Shown here piece after piece: positions 1-8,543 of a stretch of 64,000 bases of DNA. Made by a program: the position numbers and the translations under genes. The notes below the pieces were generated by a model, which saw nothing but the letters and a program-made list of their open reading frames with translations, had not been told where the DNA came from and searched no databases. Within the stretch, counting starts at the first letter, position 1. Each line of letters starts with the position of its first letter. The DNA is from Candidatus Faeciplasma pullistercoris (GTDB lineage Bacteria > Bacillota > Clostridia > Oscillospirales > Ruminococcaceae), in the NCBI GenBank assembly GCA_018715525.1, contig DVLL01000020.1:47088-111087 (forward strand), read 5' to 3'.

Positions 1-107
1 AAGCCGCGTTAAGGCAAAAAAGCGATAAATCGGAGTGGAACCGCAGCTTACGCCGCCTCCCTGAGCAAAGCACCGTCGGTGCTGCCCGGAGAGCGGCTTT
101 TTATTTT
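1..107 (+). promoter_or_regulatory. T-box leader, 3' part, with terminator
   Basis: The conserved T-box element is visible as GAGTGGAACCGC at about 33-44. It is followed by a terminator in which GCCGCCTCC (52-60) pairs with GGAGAGCGGC (88-97) around an inner GCACC/GGTGC hairpin and ends in a T-rich run. Stem I and the specifier codon lie outside the window, so the amino acid cannot be read. Because cysE and cysS follow directly, a cysteine-responsive T-box is the natural inference. Uncharged tRNA would stabilise the antiterminator and switch both genes on. Confidence 0.85.
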
Positions 108-135
108 AGATCAGCATTTGAAAGGAGACTTTATT

Positions 136-795
136 ATGGACGTTTCCAAGGTTATCAAGGTCATAGGCGAAGAGATAGAGGTAATCAAAAAAAGAGACCC
201 GGCGGCAAAGAGCACATTTGAAATACTCCTTACCTACTCGGGACTTCACGCAATGCTTATATACCGCCTCGCGCACAAGCTTTATACGGCAAGAATGTTC
301 ACCACCGCAAGGGCTTTATCCCAGTTCGGAAGATTTTTGACCGGCATAGAGATCCACCCCGGAGCAAAAATCGGCAAGAGGCTGTTTATAGACCATGGCT
401 GCGGGGTAGTCATAGGCGAGACAACCATAATAGGCGACGACTGCCTTTTGTATCAGGGCGTCACCCTCGGCGGCAACGGCAAGGATAAGGGTAAGCGACA
501 CCCCACGCTCGGAAACAACGTAATGGTAGGAAGCGGCGCAAAGGTCTTGGGTCCCTTCAAGATAGGCAACAACGTAAAAATCGCCGCAAACGCGGTGGTG
601 CTCAACGAAATCCCCGATAACTGCACGGCAGTCGGCGTGCCCGCGAGGGTAGTAAAAAGAAAGGGCATAAGGGTTACAGACGAGCTTGACCAGATCCACA
701 TCCCAGACCCCGTCTCTCAGGAGCTGTGCAAGCAGCTTGCCAAAATAGAAGCGCTCGAAAAGCGTATGGACACTTTTGAATCGAAAGGAAACTGA
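136..795 (+). CDS. cysE: Serine O-acetyltransferase
   Basis: Transfers acetyl from acetyl-CoA to L-serine, the first committed step of cysteine synthesis in the cytosol. The 219-residue protein has an N-terminal helical part and a C-terminal left-handed beta-helix with hexapeptide repeats, including HPGAKIG, IDHGCGVVIGET and GVTLGG. The His in IDHG matches the catalytic His of the family. I start at ATG 136, behind AAAGGAG, rather than at the track's 79, because the longer form would begin inside the T-box terminator. It is 2 bp from cysS and shares the T-box leader, so acetylserine synthesis and tRNA-Cys charging are likely co-regulated. Confidence 0.93.
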   Translation: MDVSKVIKVIGEEIEVIKKRDPAAKSTFEILLTYSGLHAMLIYRLAHKLYTARMFTTARALSQFGRFLTGIEIHPGAKIGKRLFIDHGCGVVIGETTIIGDDCLLYQGVTLGGNGKDKGKRHPTLGNNVMVGSGAKVLGPFKIGNNVKIAANAVVLNEIPDNCTAVGVPARVVKRKGIRVTDELDQIHIPDPVSQELCKQLAKIEALEKRMDTFESKGN

Positions 796-797
796 AA

Positions 798-2246
798 ATG
801 AAGCTATATAACAGTCTGACAAGGACAAAGGACGAGTTTTTCACTCACACTCCCGGACGGGTGGAAATGTACACCTGCGGACCTACCGTCTACCACTACG
901 CGCACATAGGCAACCTGCGTTCCTATATCATGGAGGACATACTTGAAAAGTACCTTAGATACTCAGGCTATGACGTCAACAGAGTTATGAATATCACCGA
1001 CGTAGGACATCTCACAAGCGACGGCGACACCGGCGACGACAAAATGCTCAAGGGCGCTAAGCGTGAGCACAAGACGGTCATGGAGATCGCAAAATTCTAC
1101 ACCGACGCGTTCTTCGCAGACTGCAAAAAGCTCAACATAGCCATCCCGAAAACAGTAGTCCCGGCGACGAGCTATATCGGGGAGTTTATCAGGGTGATAC
1201 AGGTTCTTCTCGACAAGGGCTATGCCTATGAGTCGGGAGGAAATATCTACTTTGACACCTCAAAGCTGGATAAATACTACGTCTTTAACGACTTTGACGA
1301 GGAGGATCTCGAGGTAGGAGTGAGAGAGGGCGTCGAGGCGGACGGCAACAAGAGAAACAAGACCGACTTCGTCCTCTGGTTCACAAAATCAAAGTTTGAG
1401 GATCAGGAGCTCAAATGGGAGTCCCCGTGGGGTGTGGGCTATCCCGGCTGGCACATCGAGTGCTCCTGCATAAGCCTTAAAAACAACGGCGAGTACCTCG
1501 ACCTCCACTGTGGAGGAATAGACAACGCATTCCCCCACCACACAAACGAAATCGCTCAGTCCGAGGCATACTTAGGGCATAAGTGGTGCTCTCAGTGGTT
1601 CCACGTCCACCACCTGAACACCGACAGCGGCAAAATGAGCAAATCCAAGGGGGAGTTTCTGACGGTATCCCTCCTCGAGCAAAAGGGCTACGACCCGATG
1701 GTATACCGCTTCTTCTGCCTGCAATCCCACTACCGCCGCTCGCTGGTATTCTCCTACCCAAACCTTGACAACGCCGCGACAGCCTATTCAAAGCTTGTGG
1801 CCAAGGTAGCTGCGCTGCTCGGCGCGCAGGGTGTGCCTGACGAGGAAGCCTGCAATCAGCTTCGCTCAGACTTTCGCGCCGCGATGGACAACGACCTTAA
1901 CACCTCGCTCGCGATAACCGCGGTATACAACCTTTTCAAGTCGGACGCGGACAGCGCTACCAAGCTCGCTATGGTAAAGGAGTTTGACAGCGTTTTAAGT
2001 CTGAATCTCATCGAGGCGGCAAAAAAGCTTTCCGAGCAGGGCTCGGGCTCTGACGAGGAGCTTCCGCAGGAGGTGACCCAGCTTCTTGAGAAGAGAAAGG
2101 CGGCGAGAAAGGAGAAAAACTTCGCTCTTGCCGACGAGCTCAGGGACAAAATAGCAGAGCTTGGCTACACTGTCGAGGAGACAAGGCAGGGCACGATAGT
2201 GAGAAAGAAGGACCAAAAGAATATAAGCGGGAGGCTGACGACATGA
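798..2246 (+). CDS. cysS: Cysteinyl-tRNA synthetase
   Basis: Class I aminoacyl-tRNA synthetase that charges tRNA-Cys. The 482-residue length is normal for the family. The HIGH motif reads HIGN (residues 36-39) after the zinc-site Cys27 in YTCGPT; further zinc ligands are in HIECSC and HHTNE. The KMSKS loop is intact near residue 279. The C-terminal helical anticodon region is present. The stop overlaps the next start as ATGA, indicating translational coupling. It follows cysE behind a T-box leader, an arrangement known in Firmicutes. Confidence 0.96.
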   Translation: MKLYNSLTRTKDEFFTHTPGRVEMYTCGPTVYHYAHIGNLRSYIMEDILEKYLRYSGYDVNRVMNITDVGHLTSDGDTGDDKMLKGAKREHKTVMEIAKFYTDAFFADCKKLNIAIPKTVVPATSYIGEFIRVIQVLLDKGYAYESGGNIYFDTSKLDKYYVFNDFDEEDLEVGVREGVEADGNKRNKTDFVLWFTKSKFEDQELKWESPWGVGYPGWHIECSCISLKNNGEYLDLHCGGIDNAFPHHTNEIAQSEAYLGHKWCSQWFHVHHLNTDSGKMSKSKGEFLTVSLLEQKGYDPMVYRFFCLQSHYRRSLVFSYPNLDNAATAYSKLVAKVAALLGAQGVPDEEACNQLRSDFRAAMDNDLNTSLAITAVYNLFKSDADSATKLAMVKEFDSVLSLNLIEAAKKLSEQGSGSDEELPQEVTQLLEKRKAARKEKNFALADELRDKIAELGYTVEETRQGTIVRKKDQKNISGRLTT

Positions 2247-2875
2247 GGCTTATCTATAAGGGTAAATTTTCTGGAAACGAAGCGGACATACCGTCTGACG
2301 AGCATAGACCCGGTGCAAAAAAGTTCAAAGAGCCGGAAATGAAGACCTTCATGGTCATGATAAATATCGCCGCGTTAGTTATTTCCGTATCGCTGATAAT
2401 CGTGGTGGCGCTTATTGCCCGACCGATGTCTGACAGGGATTCGGCGCCTTTGATGGGCTTGCAGCTTATCTTAGCGGCGGTATTGTCGATGCTTGTAATA
2501 TTCCCACACGAGCTTCTTCACGCTCTGTGCTTCAAAAAAGAGGTTTACCTTTTCACCTACTTTAAGAGCGGCGCGGCGTTCGTCGTCGGCAACGAGGATA
2601 TGAGCAAGACCAGATTTGTCATTATGAGTCTTTTGCCTAATCTCGTATTCGGCTTTTTGCCGTATATACTCTTTCTTTTATTCAACGAGCTTGTGTTTCT
2701 CGGAGCGCTTGGCGCGCTCTGCATAGGTCAGGGCGCCGGAGACTACCTCAATGTCTTCAACGCGCTCACCCAGGTGCCTAACGGCGCGAAAATCTACATG
2801 CACGGCTTCCACACCTATTGGTATGTACCAGACGGAAAACAACAGCTACAAATTTCTGATAACGAAAGGCGATAA
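2243..2875 (+). CDS. DUF3267-like membrane zincin protein
   Basis: A 210-residue membrane protein with about four predicted hydrophobic segments and an HExxH motif (HELLHALCF) at the end of the second or third segment. This places it with DUF3267-type putative membrane zincins. The metal-binding motif is seen directly; protease activity is inferred and no substrate is known. The start overlaps the cysS stop by 4 bp and has GGGAGG upstream, so it is translationally coupled to the cys operon although nothing suggests a role in cysteine metabolism. Confidence 0.75.
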   Translation: MRLIYKGKFSGNEADIPSDEHRPGAKKFKEPEMKTFMVMINIAALVISVSLIIVVALIARPMSDRDSAPLMGLQLILAAVLSMLVIFPHELLHALCFKKEVYLFTYFKSGAAFVVGNEDMSKTRFVIMSLLPNLVFGFLPYILFLLFNELVFLGALGALCIGQGAGDYLNVFNALTQVPNGAKIYMHGFHTYWYVPDGKQQLQISDNERR

Positions 2876-2877
2876 CT

Positions 2878-3672
2878 ATGGCTGAAAAACTTCACAGACC
2901 TCTGCGCGGTCAGGGAAAAAATCCGTTCCGCTCACCGGCGTTCGCAAAATATCTTGGTCTTTCCTTAGTGGCGATAATCATGATAATCGTCTTTATCGCA
3001 ATAATCTGGCTCGCCGGAGCGAGGCAGGCGGGTATACCCGATGAAATCGACTTCATTCAGCTCAAGACCCCGGAGGACTCCGACCCGGTAGTGGTGTTTG
3101 AGACAAACCTCGGAACTATCAAGGCGGTGCTGTTCCCGGAGGACGCTCCGGTTTACTGCGAATACTTCTCCGAGCTTGTAAACTCAGGGTACTATGACGG
3201 AAGCTACTTCTGCGCGCTGGTGGAGTCTGCATACGCGCTCGGCGGGACAAAGTCCCCTGACCCTGAAAACGCAGAAACCCCGGACTCGGACACCCGCTCC
3301 TTCGCGGCCGAGGTCTCGGACAGGGTCTGGCCGATAAGAGGCGCGATAGCGTCCTTTGTCGGGACAAAGGGAATATGGCCGTTTGACGAGAACTGCGCCG
3401 GCTCGAGCTTTATATTCATAAACGACATCGATGACGTTTACATGGACGAGGACGCCCTCAAGCGAGCCTACGGCGACAGCCTCGGCGGAGTGTTCTCGGA
3501 GTACGGCGGAATACCCAACTTCTGCGGCAAATACACCATATTCGCTCAGGTGTACGACGGCTGGGATGTGTTCGACCAGATACTCGGGGCGCAGGCTCTT
3601 GAGAGCTCTCAGCCTGCCTCTGATATAATAATTGAGAAAGCTTACCTTTCCACCTACGGAGAGAGTAAATAA
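2878..3672 (+). CDS. Membrane-anchored cyclophilin-like peptidyl-prolyl isomerase
   Basis: The 264-residue protein has a cytoplasmic start, one transmembrane segment at about residues 28-47 and an extracytoplasmic domain beginning VVFETNLGTIKAVLFPEDAP, typical of cyclophilin-type isomerases. The middle of the domain is divergent: where the family usually has a Phe-His-Arg active site it reads YYDGSYFCALVE, so catalysis is uncertain. It follows the DUF3267 gene by 2 bp and precedes a foldase-like lipoprotein, suggesting a role in folding exported proteins. There is no close terminator, but the lipoprotein has its own promoter. Confidence 0.72.
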   Translation: MAEKLHRPLRGQGKNPFRSPAFAKYLGLSLVAIIMIIVFIAIIWLAGARQAGIPDEIDFIQLKTPEDSDPVVVFETNLGTIKAVLFPEDAPVYCEYFSELVNSGYYDGSYFCALVESAYALGGTKSPDPENAETPDSDTRSFAAEVSDRVWPIRGAIASFVGTKGIWPFDENCAGSSFIFINDIDDVYMDEDALKRAYGDSLGGVFSEYGGIPNFCGKYTIFAQVYDGWDVFDQILGAQALESSQPASDIIIEKAYLSTYGESK

Positions 3673-3689
3673 AAGAGTAAAAAAAATAG

Positions 3690-3718
3690 TGGACAACCGG
3701 GAAAAAATGTTGTATACT
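3690..3718 (+). promoter_or_regulatory. Sigma-A promoter for the foldase-like lipoprotein
   Basis: TGGACA and TATACT are separated by exactly 17 bp, about 100 bp upstream of the lipoprotein start. It makes that gene at least partly independent of the cys operon. Confidence 0.65.
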
Positions 3719-3817
3719 ATCTGAGTATATTGCGTCATGAATGTTGGCGCAAAGCGTCCCAAAGGGCAAAAACTCTTTTCGGCGCAAAATTCTTTTTAAA
3801 CGGAAAGGAACAAAAAA

Positions 3818-5047
3818 ATGACCCTTATCAAGAGAATCATAACCGTCCTGCTGGCGATAGCCATAGCCTTATCGCTGGTTGCCTGCGGCGATACCTCATG
3901 GATCGTCAAGGTTGACGGAGAGACGGTCAACAGCGGACTCTACATCTACTATCAGTCACAGGGTTACTCGGCAGCCGGCTATGAGCTTATGGCGGAGGAT
4001 CAGAACTACAACTACTATATGCAGTTAGGCCTGTCCTACATTGACGACCCCATCGGTGAGGAAGGCGAGACTGTCAGAGATTACATGAACGAGTACGCGA
4101 TGAACATGTGCAAGCAGTATGTGGTGGTTGGAAGACTGTTTGACCAGCTCGGGCTTGAGCTTACCGAGGACGAGCTCTCGCTTGTCGACACTCAGGTAAG
4201 AAACCTCTGGAATAACAGCGAGGACGCCCTCGTCAAAGCCGGCATCTCCCAGGACACCGTGGAAAAGGCTATAATCGCAAGCCTCAAGGAGGAAAAGGTG
4301 TTTAACGCCTACTATGAGGTTGGAGGATTGAACGGCACCACCGAGGAGGATATCCAGGGCTACCTTGAGGACAACTACGCGAGAATAAAGTACATCACCT
4401 TCAACTTTGCCGATGATGCGACCGAGGCTGTTGACACAGACAGAAAGAACGAGGCTCTTGAGACAGCTCAGTCCTACCTCGACAGGGCTCTCACCGGCGA
4501 GTCGATGGACGACCTTATAGCGGAATACGCGGAAATACTCGAACAGGCTGAGGCTGAAGAGTCTGCCGAGGAGGATGAAACGGTAAAGGAAAACCTCTCC
4601 GAAATCCAGGAGTCCGAAAACGCAGAAGAGGCCGAGAGCGCAGATGAGAGCGCTGATGGCGCTGAAAGCACCGATGGCACAGATGGCACCGATGAAACCG
4701 AGGGCAGCTCTGATGTGGACGATATCACTTCTCAGTACCCCAATGAGGTCATCATCAACAATGAGGGAACCGCTCCGAGTGAAAAGTTCATCAGCTATGT
4801 ATTCAACAACATCGATACCGGTGAATTCGACCTTGTTCAGGACGACCTGAACGTATACCTTGTTCAGAAGCTCGATATTCTCGAGCGCGACGACATCTAT
4901 GACGACAACCGCGAGACCTTCCTGTATGCTCTGTTTGATTCCGACTACACGGCTCTTATCAACGACACTCTCGCCGACTATACCGTTGAGGTAAATGAGC
5001 GCTCGGTCAAGAGATACAAGCCGGACAGAGCTATCGGTCTTGAGTAA
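3818..5047 (+). CDS. SurA/PrsA-like foldase lipoprotein with acidic linker
   Basis: A 409-residue exported lipoprotein: a basic start, a hydrophobic segment and a lipobox ending LVAC at about residue 23. The next stretch, WIVKVDGETVNSG, resembles the start of SurA/PrsA-type N-terminal chaperone domains, followed by a helical region to about residue 240. Residues about 245-305 are a low-complexity Glu/Ser/Ala/Asp/Thr tract. A recognisable parvulin domain is not obvious, so isomerase activity is not supported; a chaperone or foldase role is inferred. It follows the cyclophilin-like gene, which fits a secretion-folding role. Confidence 0.6.
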   Translation: MTLIKRIITVLLAIAIALSLVACGDTSWIVKVDGETVNSGLYIYYQSQGYSAAGYELMAEDQNYNYYMQLGLSYIDDPIGEEGETVRDYMNEYAMNMCKQYVVVGRLFDQLGLELTEDELSLVDTQVRNLWNNSEDALVKAGISQDTVEKAIIASLKEEKVFNAYYEVGGLNGTTEEDIQGYLEDNYARIKYITFNFADDATEAVDTDRKNEALETAQSYLDRALTGESMDDLIAEYAEILEQAEAEESAEEDETVKENLSEIQESENAEEAESADESADGAESTDGTDGTDETEGSSDVDDITSQYPNEVIINNEGTAPSEKFISYVFNNIDTGEFDLVQDDLNVYLVQKLDILERDDIYDDNRETFLYALFDSDYTALINDTLADYTVEVNERSVKRYKPDRAIGLE

Positions 5048-5080
5048 AAACAGCCCGCGGGCTAATAAAATCTCATAAAA

Positions 5081-5133
5081 TATGCCTCCTGAAGCGGAGC
5101 TTGACTTCGCCTTAGGAGGCATAATTTTTTCGG
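5081..5133. terminator. Bidirectional terminator between foldase and Nudix genes
   Basis: TATGCCTCCT pairs with AGGAGGCATA around an imperfect loop, followed by a T-run on the plus strand and preceded by A-rich sequence for the minus strand. It lies between convergent genes. Confidence 0.8.
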
Positions 5134-5136
5134 CTT

Positions 5137-5607
5137 TTATATTTTAAGCTCTTTTCCGTTGAGCCATGCTCCCGCGAGCCTGTCGCCGCAGTAGCTCAGC
5201 TTGAGCGAGAAAAACGGCTCGCCCCCGGACAGTAGGCTAAGAAACAGCTTGTCTCCCTGCCAAATAGGCAGGCTTTCAATAAGAGAAATTTCCACCCATT
5301 CAAGCTCGCCCTCGTCGCACTCGGAGAGCTCTCCCTCAAATCTTTGGCAGGTAAACAGGTGCATCTGCTCGGTGTAGCCTGTGCAGTCGGTAAAGGTAAC
5401 CAGCCCGCGGTATTCCGGGTCTATAAGCCTGAGTCCCGTCTCCTCACGGGCTTCTCTTAACACGCAGTCAAACGGCGATTCACCCTCCTCGAGCTTGCCG
5501 CCTATGCCTATCCATTTGTCCTTATTGATGTCGTTTTCCTTTTTGACGCGGTGGAGCATGAGATACTCCCCCCGCCTCTGTATATAGCACAGCGTCGAAT
5601 TTACCAT
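5137..5607 (-). CDS. Nudix hydrolase, MutT/8-oxo-dGTP diphosphatase type
   Basis: A 156-residue Nudix protein. The Nudix box is complete, beginning GGKLEEGE and ending REAREETGL, with all catalytic Glu positions filled. The N-terminus TLCYIQRRGEYLMLHRVK matches the MutT-type subgroup acting on oxidised purine nucleotides, though the substrate cannot be read from sequence. The start ATG at 5607 has GGAGGAG upstream. It stands alone, convergent with the foldase gene. Confidence 0.88.
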   Translation of the reverse strand: MVNSTLCYIQRRGEYLMLHRVKKENDINKDKWIGIGGKLEEGESPFDCVLREAREETGLRLIDPEYRGLVTFTDCTGYTEQMHLFTCQRFEGELSECDEGELEWVEISLIESLPIWQGDKLFLSLLSGGEPFFSLKLSYCGDRLAGAWLNGKELKI

Positions 5608-5782
5608 AGACGTCTCCTCCTTAGATATAATCGCTTCGCTTTTGAGTGCAGGACCGCTGCATAAAACATCAAATTTTGCTAATACTTAGGTTGTCTTAAA
5701 TATGGGCGGCAGCGCCGTCCGTACCCGGCGGCACGGGAAGATCCAAGATTAAACATGCCGAAGAAAGCGAGTGCATAAGCCA

Positions 5783-6514
5783 ATGAAAAAAGTAAAATTT
5801 CAGCGCAGCGGTCTGGCAGGCAAAGGAATGTATATAGCGCTTTGCATCGGGCTGCTGGCAGTCGGAGTGGCGTCTGCGGTGGGCTATAAGGCGGTGGTTG
5901 GTTCGCTCACCAGCGAGATCATCCCGAACTCAGGCATCGAGCTGACTCCCGACATTGACACCAGCCAGGTTGACTCCATACTATCGGGAGTGCAAAAGGA
6001 TGACGAGTCGGCAGACTCCAAGAATGGTCAGGACGTATCGGAGCAGCAGGTAAACGGCTCAACTGAGAATGTCTCTGACGAGCTGCAAACGCTCTACTAC
6101 GAGCAGGCGAAGATGTATCCCGTGCAGGGCGAGGTGATAAACGAGTACTCCTGGGGAGAGCTTGTCAAGACCACCGGAGGCGTGTGGAGAACTCATGACG
6201 GCATCGACATCGCTGCTCAGGAGGGCGAGGCTGTCAAGGCTATGACCTCCGGCAGCGTCACCGATATCTACAGCGACACCCTTTGGGGCAACTGCGTCGT
6301 AGTTGACCACGGAGACACCCTGACCGGCTACTACTACGGTCTGTCGCCAGATATCAAGGTTACGGTCGGTGAAAGCGTCAGCGCGGGAACCGTGATCGGA
6401 ACTGTAGGCAACACGTCCGACATCGAATCGGACATGGATTCCCACCTTCACTTCGCTCTCAAATACGAGGGCATGTGGATAGATCCGGTCTCATACATCG
6501 AGCCTATGAAGTAG
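5783..6514 (+). CDS. SpoIIQ-like M23 peptidase, membrane anchored
   Basis: A membrane-anchored protein of 243 residues with one transmembrane segment near residues 18-37, a spacer and a C-terminal M23 (LytM) domain. Metal-binding motifs are intact: HDGID (H-x3-D) and HLHF (HxH). The phrase WRTHDGIDIAAQEGEAVKA and the overall layout resemble clostridial SpoIIQ, which sits in the forespore membrane and binds SpoIIIAH during engulfment. Plain M23 endopeptidase is the alternative. The track starts at GTG 5771; I prefer ATG 5783, but neither has a strong Shine-Dalgarno. spoIIP lies elsewhere in the window. Confidence 0.72.
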   Translation: MKKVKFQRSGLAGKGMYIALCIGLLAVGVASAVGYKAVVGSLTSEIIPNSGIELTPDIDTSQVDSILSGVQKDDESADSKNGQDVSEQQVNGSTENVSDELQTLYYEQAKMYPVQGEVINEYSWGELVKTTGGVWRTHDGIDIAAQEGEAVKAMTSGSVTDIYSDTLWGNCVVVDHGDTLTGYYYGLSPDIKVTVGESVSAGTVIGTVGNTSDIESDMDSHLHFALKYEGMWIDPVSYIEPMK

Positions 6515-6524
6515 CCCTGCGATT

Positions 6525-6563
6525 AAGCGCAGCGTTTATCCGTACGGCATAAACGCTGCGCTT
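6525..6563. terminator. Bidirectional terminator
   Basis: A perfect 15-bp stem (AAGCGCAGCGTTTAT with its complement) around a 9-base loop between the convergent SpoIIQ-like and permease genes. Confidence 0.85.
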
Positions 6564-6567
6564 GTTA

Positions 6568-7437
6568 TTACATAAACAGATTGATTATCATTCCGCTCGC
6601 CGCGCCGATAAGATATAAAACCGCGGTTATCGCTATATTATCGCGAAGCCTCTTGTTTGTGCGGTAAAGCACCACGAGTCCCAAGCCGGCTCCGGTGGAA
6701 AGACCCGCTACAACCGAGCCAAACGACAGGCTGCCGTTCATATACAGGTTTGTCAGGATCACCGACGGGGCACAGTTGGGTATCAAGCCGATAAGAGCGG
6801 CTATCATGGGCTGGAACACGCTGTCAGTCATAAGCACCCGGTTAAGCCTTTCCTCTCCCAAAAGCTCAATACCCGCTCCGAGCAAGAATGAAACAACCAG
6901 CAAAAACAGGAATATCTGCACGGTATGCTTGATCGCAGAGTAGAGTATCCCGTGCTCCTCGCAGCCGCAGTTCTCGCAAAGATCCGCGTACGGCTTCTCG
7001 GAAAGGTTTCCCTTTCTGTGGGCGAGCTTTATCACTCCGTCTATCAAAAGCCCAGCCACCACCGCTATCACAAGCTTTGCAGCGATAAGGCTGAGCACGC
7101 TTGAGGCGCTCTGAGGGTTTGACAAAAGTATCGGTATCGCCTCGTCGCTCGTGGCTACGTATACAGCTATCAGCGTTCCGAGGCTTACAAGCCTTCCGGA
7201 GTACAGATTCGAGACCGCCACCGAGAAGCCGCACTGCGGCACGCAGCCAAGAATCGCCCCTCCCACCGAGCCGAAAGGTCCGAGCTTTCTTAATGCCCGG
7301 GAGAACCTGTCCGACGCCTTATGCTCAAGAGCCTCTATCAAAATATATACCGCAAAGAGAAAAGGCAGCATCTTCGCGGTGTCTATCAGCGCGTCAAGTG
7401 CTATATCCAAAACCTTATCCAAAAATTCCATCAGCAT
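6568..7437 (-). CDS. Putative 10-TM heavy-metal/manganese exporter
   Basis: A 289-residue polytopic protein with two homologous halves. Each half has a GxxPxC-type motif (GCVPQCGFS and GLIPNCAPS) in a membrane segment, typical of the putative 10-TM heavy-metal exporter family (ArsP_2/DUF2899). A cytoplasmic loop carries the possible metal site CENCGCEEH. Several homologues are annotated as manganese transporters, but the substrate here is unproven. A strong divergent promoter lies upstream; the leader is too short for a yybP-ykoY riboswitch and none is visible. Confidence 0.75.
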   Translation of the reverse strand: MLMEFLDKVLDIALDALIDTAKMLPFLFAVYILIEALEHKASDRFSRALRKLGPFGSVGGAILGCVPQCGFSVAVSNLYSGRLVSLGTLIAVYVATSDEAIPILLSNPQSASSVLSLIAAKLVIAVVAGLLIDGVIKLAHRKGNLSEKPYADLCENCGCEEHGILYSAIKHTVQIFLFLLVVSFLLGAGIELLGEERLNRVLMTDSVFQPMIAALIGLIPNCAPSVILTNLYMNGSLSFGSVVAGLSTGAGLGLVVLYRTNKRLRDNIAITAVLYLIGAASGMIINLFM

Positions 7438-7472
7438 TATCCTTCCAGAGCCGGGCTAAATTCGCTCATCAT

Positions 7473-7502
7473 ATTATAATTACATTGAGCACAAAATGTC
7501 AA
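7473..7502 (-). promoter_or_regulatory. Sigma-A promoter of the metal exporter
   Basis: On the minus strand TTGACA and TATAAT are separated by 18 bp. Its -35 box lies one base from the -35 box of the maf promoter on the other strand. Confidence 0.75.
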
Positions 7503-7503
7503 G

Positions 7504-7532
7504 TTGATTTTGTCAATGCGATATGTTATCAT
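7504..7532 (+). promoter_or_regulatory. Sigma-A promoter of maf
   Basis: TTGATT and TATCAT with a 17-bp spacer, about 50 bp upstream of the chosen maf start. It is divergent from and abuts the exporter promoter. Confidence 0.65.
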
Positions 7533-7584
7533 ATTTACAATGATATATCAACATCAAAAACATGTTAAAAGGGGTGCGCGAGTG

Positions 7585-8172
7585 ATGAGCAGCGCCAAAA
7601 TTAAATACCTTCTCGCTTCTCAGTCTCCAAGGCGTGCGGAGCTGATGAAATACATAACCGATGAATTTGAAATACTTCCTTCCGACTGCGACGAGACCGT
7701 CCCGGACGGCATAGAGCCGGAGGAAATCCCCGAGCTGCTGGCTGCGAGAAAGGCTCTGAGCGTGAGCAGACTTAAAAAGAACAGGTTGGTAATAGGCTGC
7801 GACACCGTCGTCATCATAGACGGCGTGATCTTGGGAAAGCCCCACACTCCGGACAGAGCGATAAGCATGCTAAAGACTCTTTCCGGCAGGACTCATACTG
7901 TTGTGAGCGGAGTGTGCATATGCTATAAGGGAAAAACCATGTCCTTCTCCCAAAAGACGCTCGTGAGCTTTTACGAGCTTTTCGAGGAGGAAATACGCGA
8001 CTATGTCCAAAGCTGCAAGCCGCTTGACAAGGCGGGAGCGTACGGGATCCAGGACAAGGGCGGGCTGTTCGTCCGCGAGATATCAGGCGACTACTACAAT
8101 ATAGTCGGCTTGCCGGTAGCAAGGCTGAAAAGGGAGATAGACAAGCTTGTCTCCATCTGCGAAAGGGAGTAG
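7585..8172 (+). CDS. maf: Maf-like nucleotide pyrophosphatase
   Basis: A house-cleaning pyrophosphatase that hydrolyses non-canonical or modified NTPs to NMPs. The 195-residue protein opens with the Maf signature LLASQSPRRAELM, then CDETVP, CDTVVIIDG and GKP. I start at ATG 7585 (MSSAKIKYLL) because the track's 27 extra residues overlap the promoter and are not Maf-like. A GGGG sequence lies upstream. The next gene starts 3 bp after the stop. Confidence 0.92.
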   Translation: MSSAKIKYLLASQSPRRAELMKYITDEFEILPSDCDETVPDGIEPEEIPELLAARKALSVSRLKKNRLVIGCDTVVIIDGVILGKPHTPDRAISMLKTLSGRTHTVVSGVCICYKGKTMSFSQKTLVSFYELFEEEIRDYVQSCKPLDKAGAYGIQDKGGLFVREISGDYYNIVGLPVARLKREIDKLVSICERE

Positions 8173-8175
8173 ACC

Positions 8176-8490
8176 ATGGGACTTTTTAAGAAAAAGGACA
8201 AATACGCCCTGTCCCGCAAGGAGCTTATGCGCTTCAGCGGAAAATCTCTCCAGTACGCGGTCGAGAGGATAGACGGGCAGGAAAAGGTCTTGGGCAAGAA
8301 CGGAGGCATAATCGTGCTTGACGACGTAATAGTCGTGATGTGCGAGGCAAAAGAGGTTTTCCGCTGCAAAATCAAGGACTCGACAGTGGCGGAGCTTCTG
8401 AGCGGAAACGGCGTTGAAATAAGCGGCTACGACGCCTATACCGGAGAGAAAAGATACGTTACCGCTCACTACTCCTACTACAGAAAATAA
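8176..8490 (+). CDS. Conserved hypothetical protein
   Basis: A 104-residue soluble protein beginning MGLFKKKDKYALSRKELM, with no signal peptide or membrane segment. The middle (DDVIVVMCEAKEVFRCKI) has alternating hydrophobic residues typical of a small beta-rich fold. I do not recognise a family with known function. It starts 3 bp after maf and is almost certainly co-transcribed with it. Confidence 0.7.
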   Translation: MGLFKKKDKYALSRKELMRFSGKSLQYAVERIDGQEKVLGKNGGIIVLDDVIVVMCEAKEVFRCKIKDSTVAELLSGNGVEISGYDAYTGEKRYVTAHYSYYRK

Positions 8491-8543
8491 TCTCCGGAAA
8501 TTTTCCCGCACAATAAGCGAACGGCGTTATTAAGAGGTTTCAT

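Noticed and set aside
4025-5122. 365-residue ORF on the minus strand
   Set aside because: Shadow of the foldase-like lipoprotein, whose signal peptide, promoter and codon use support the plus strand.
7438-7500. yybP-ykoY manganese riboswitch before the metal exporter
   Set aside because: The leader between promoter and gene is only about 30 bases, too short, and no such motif is visible.
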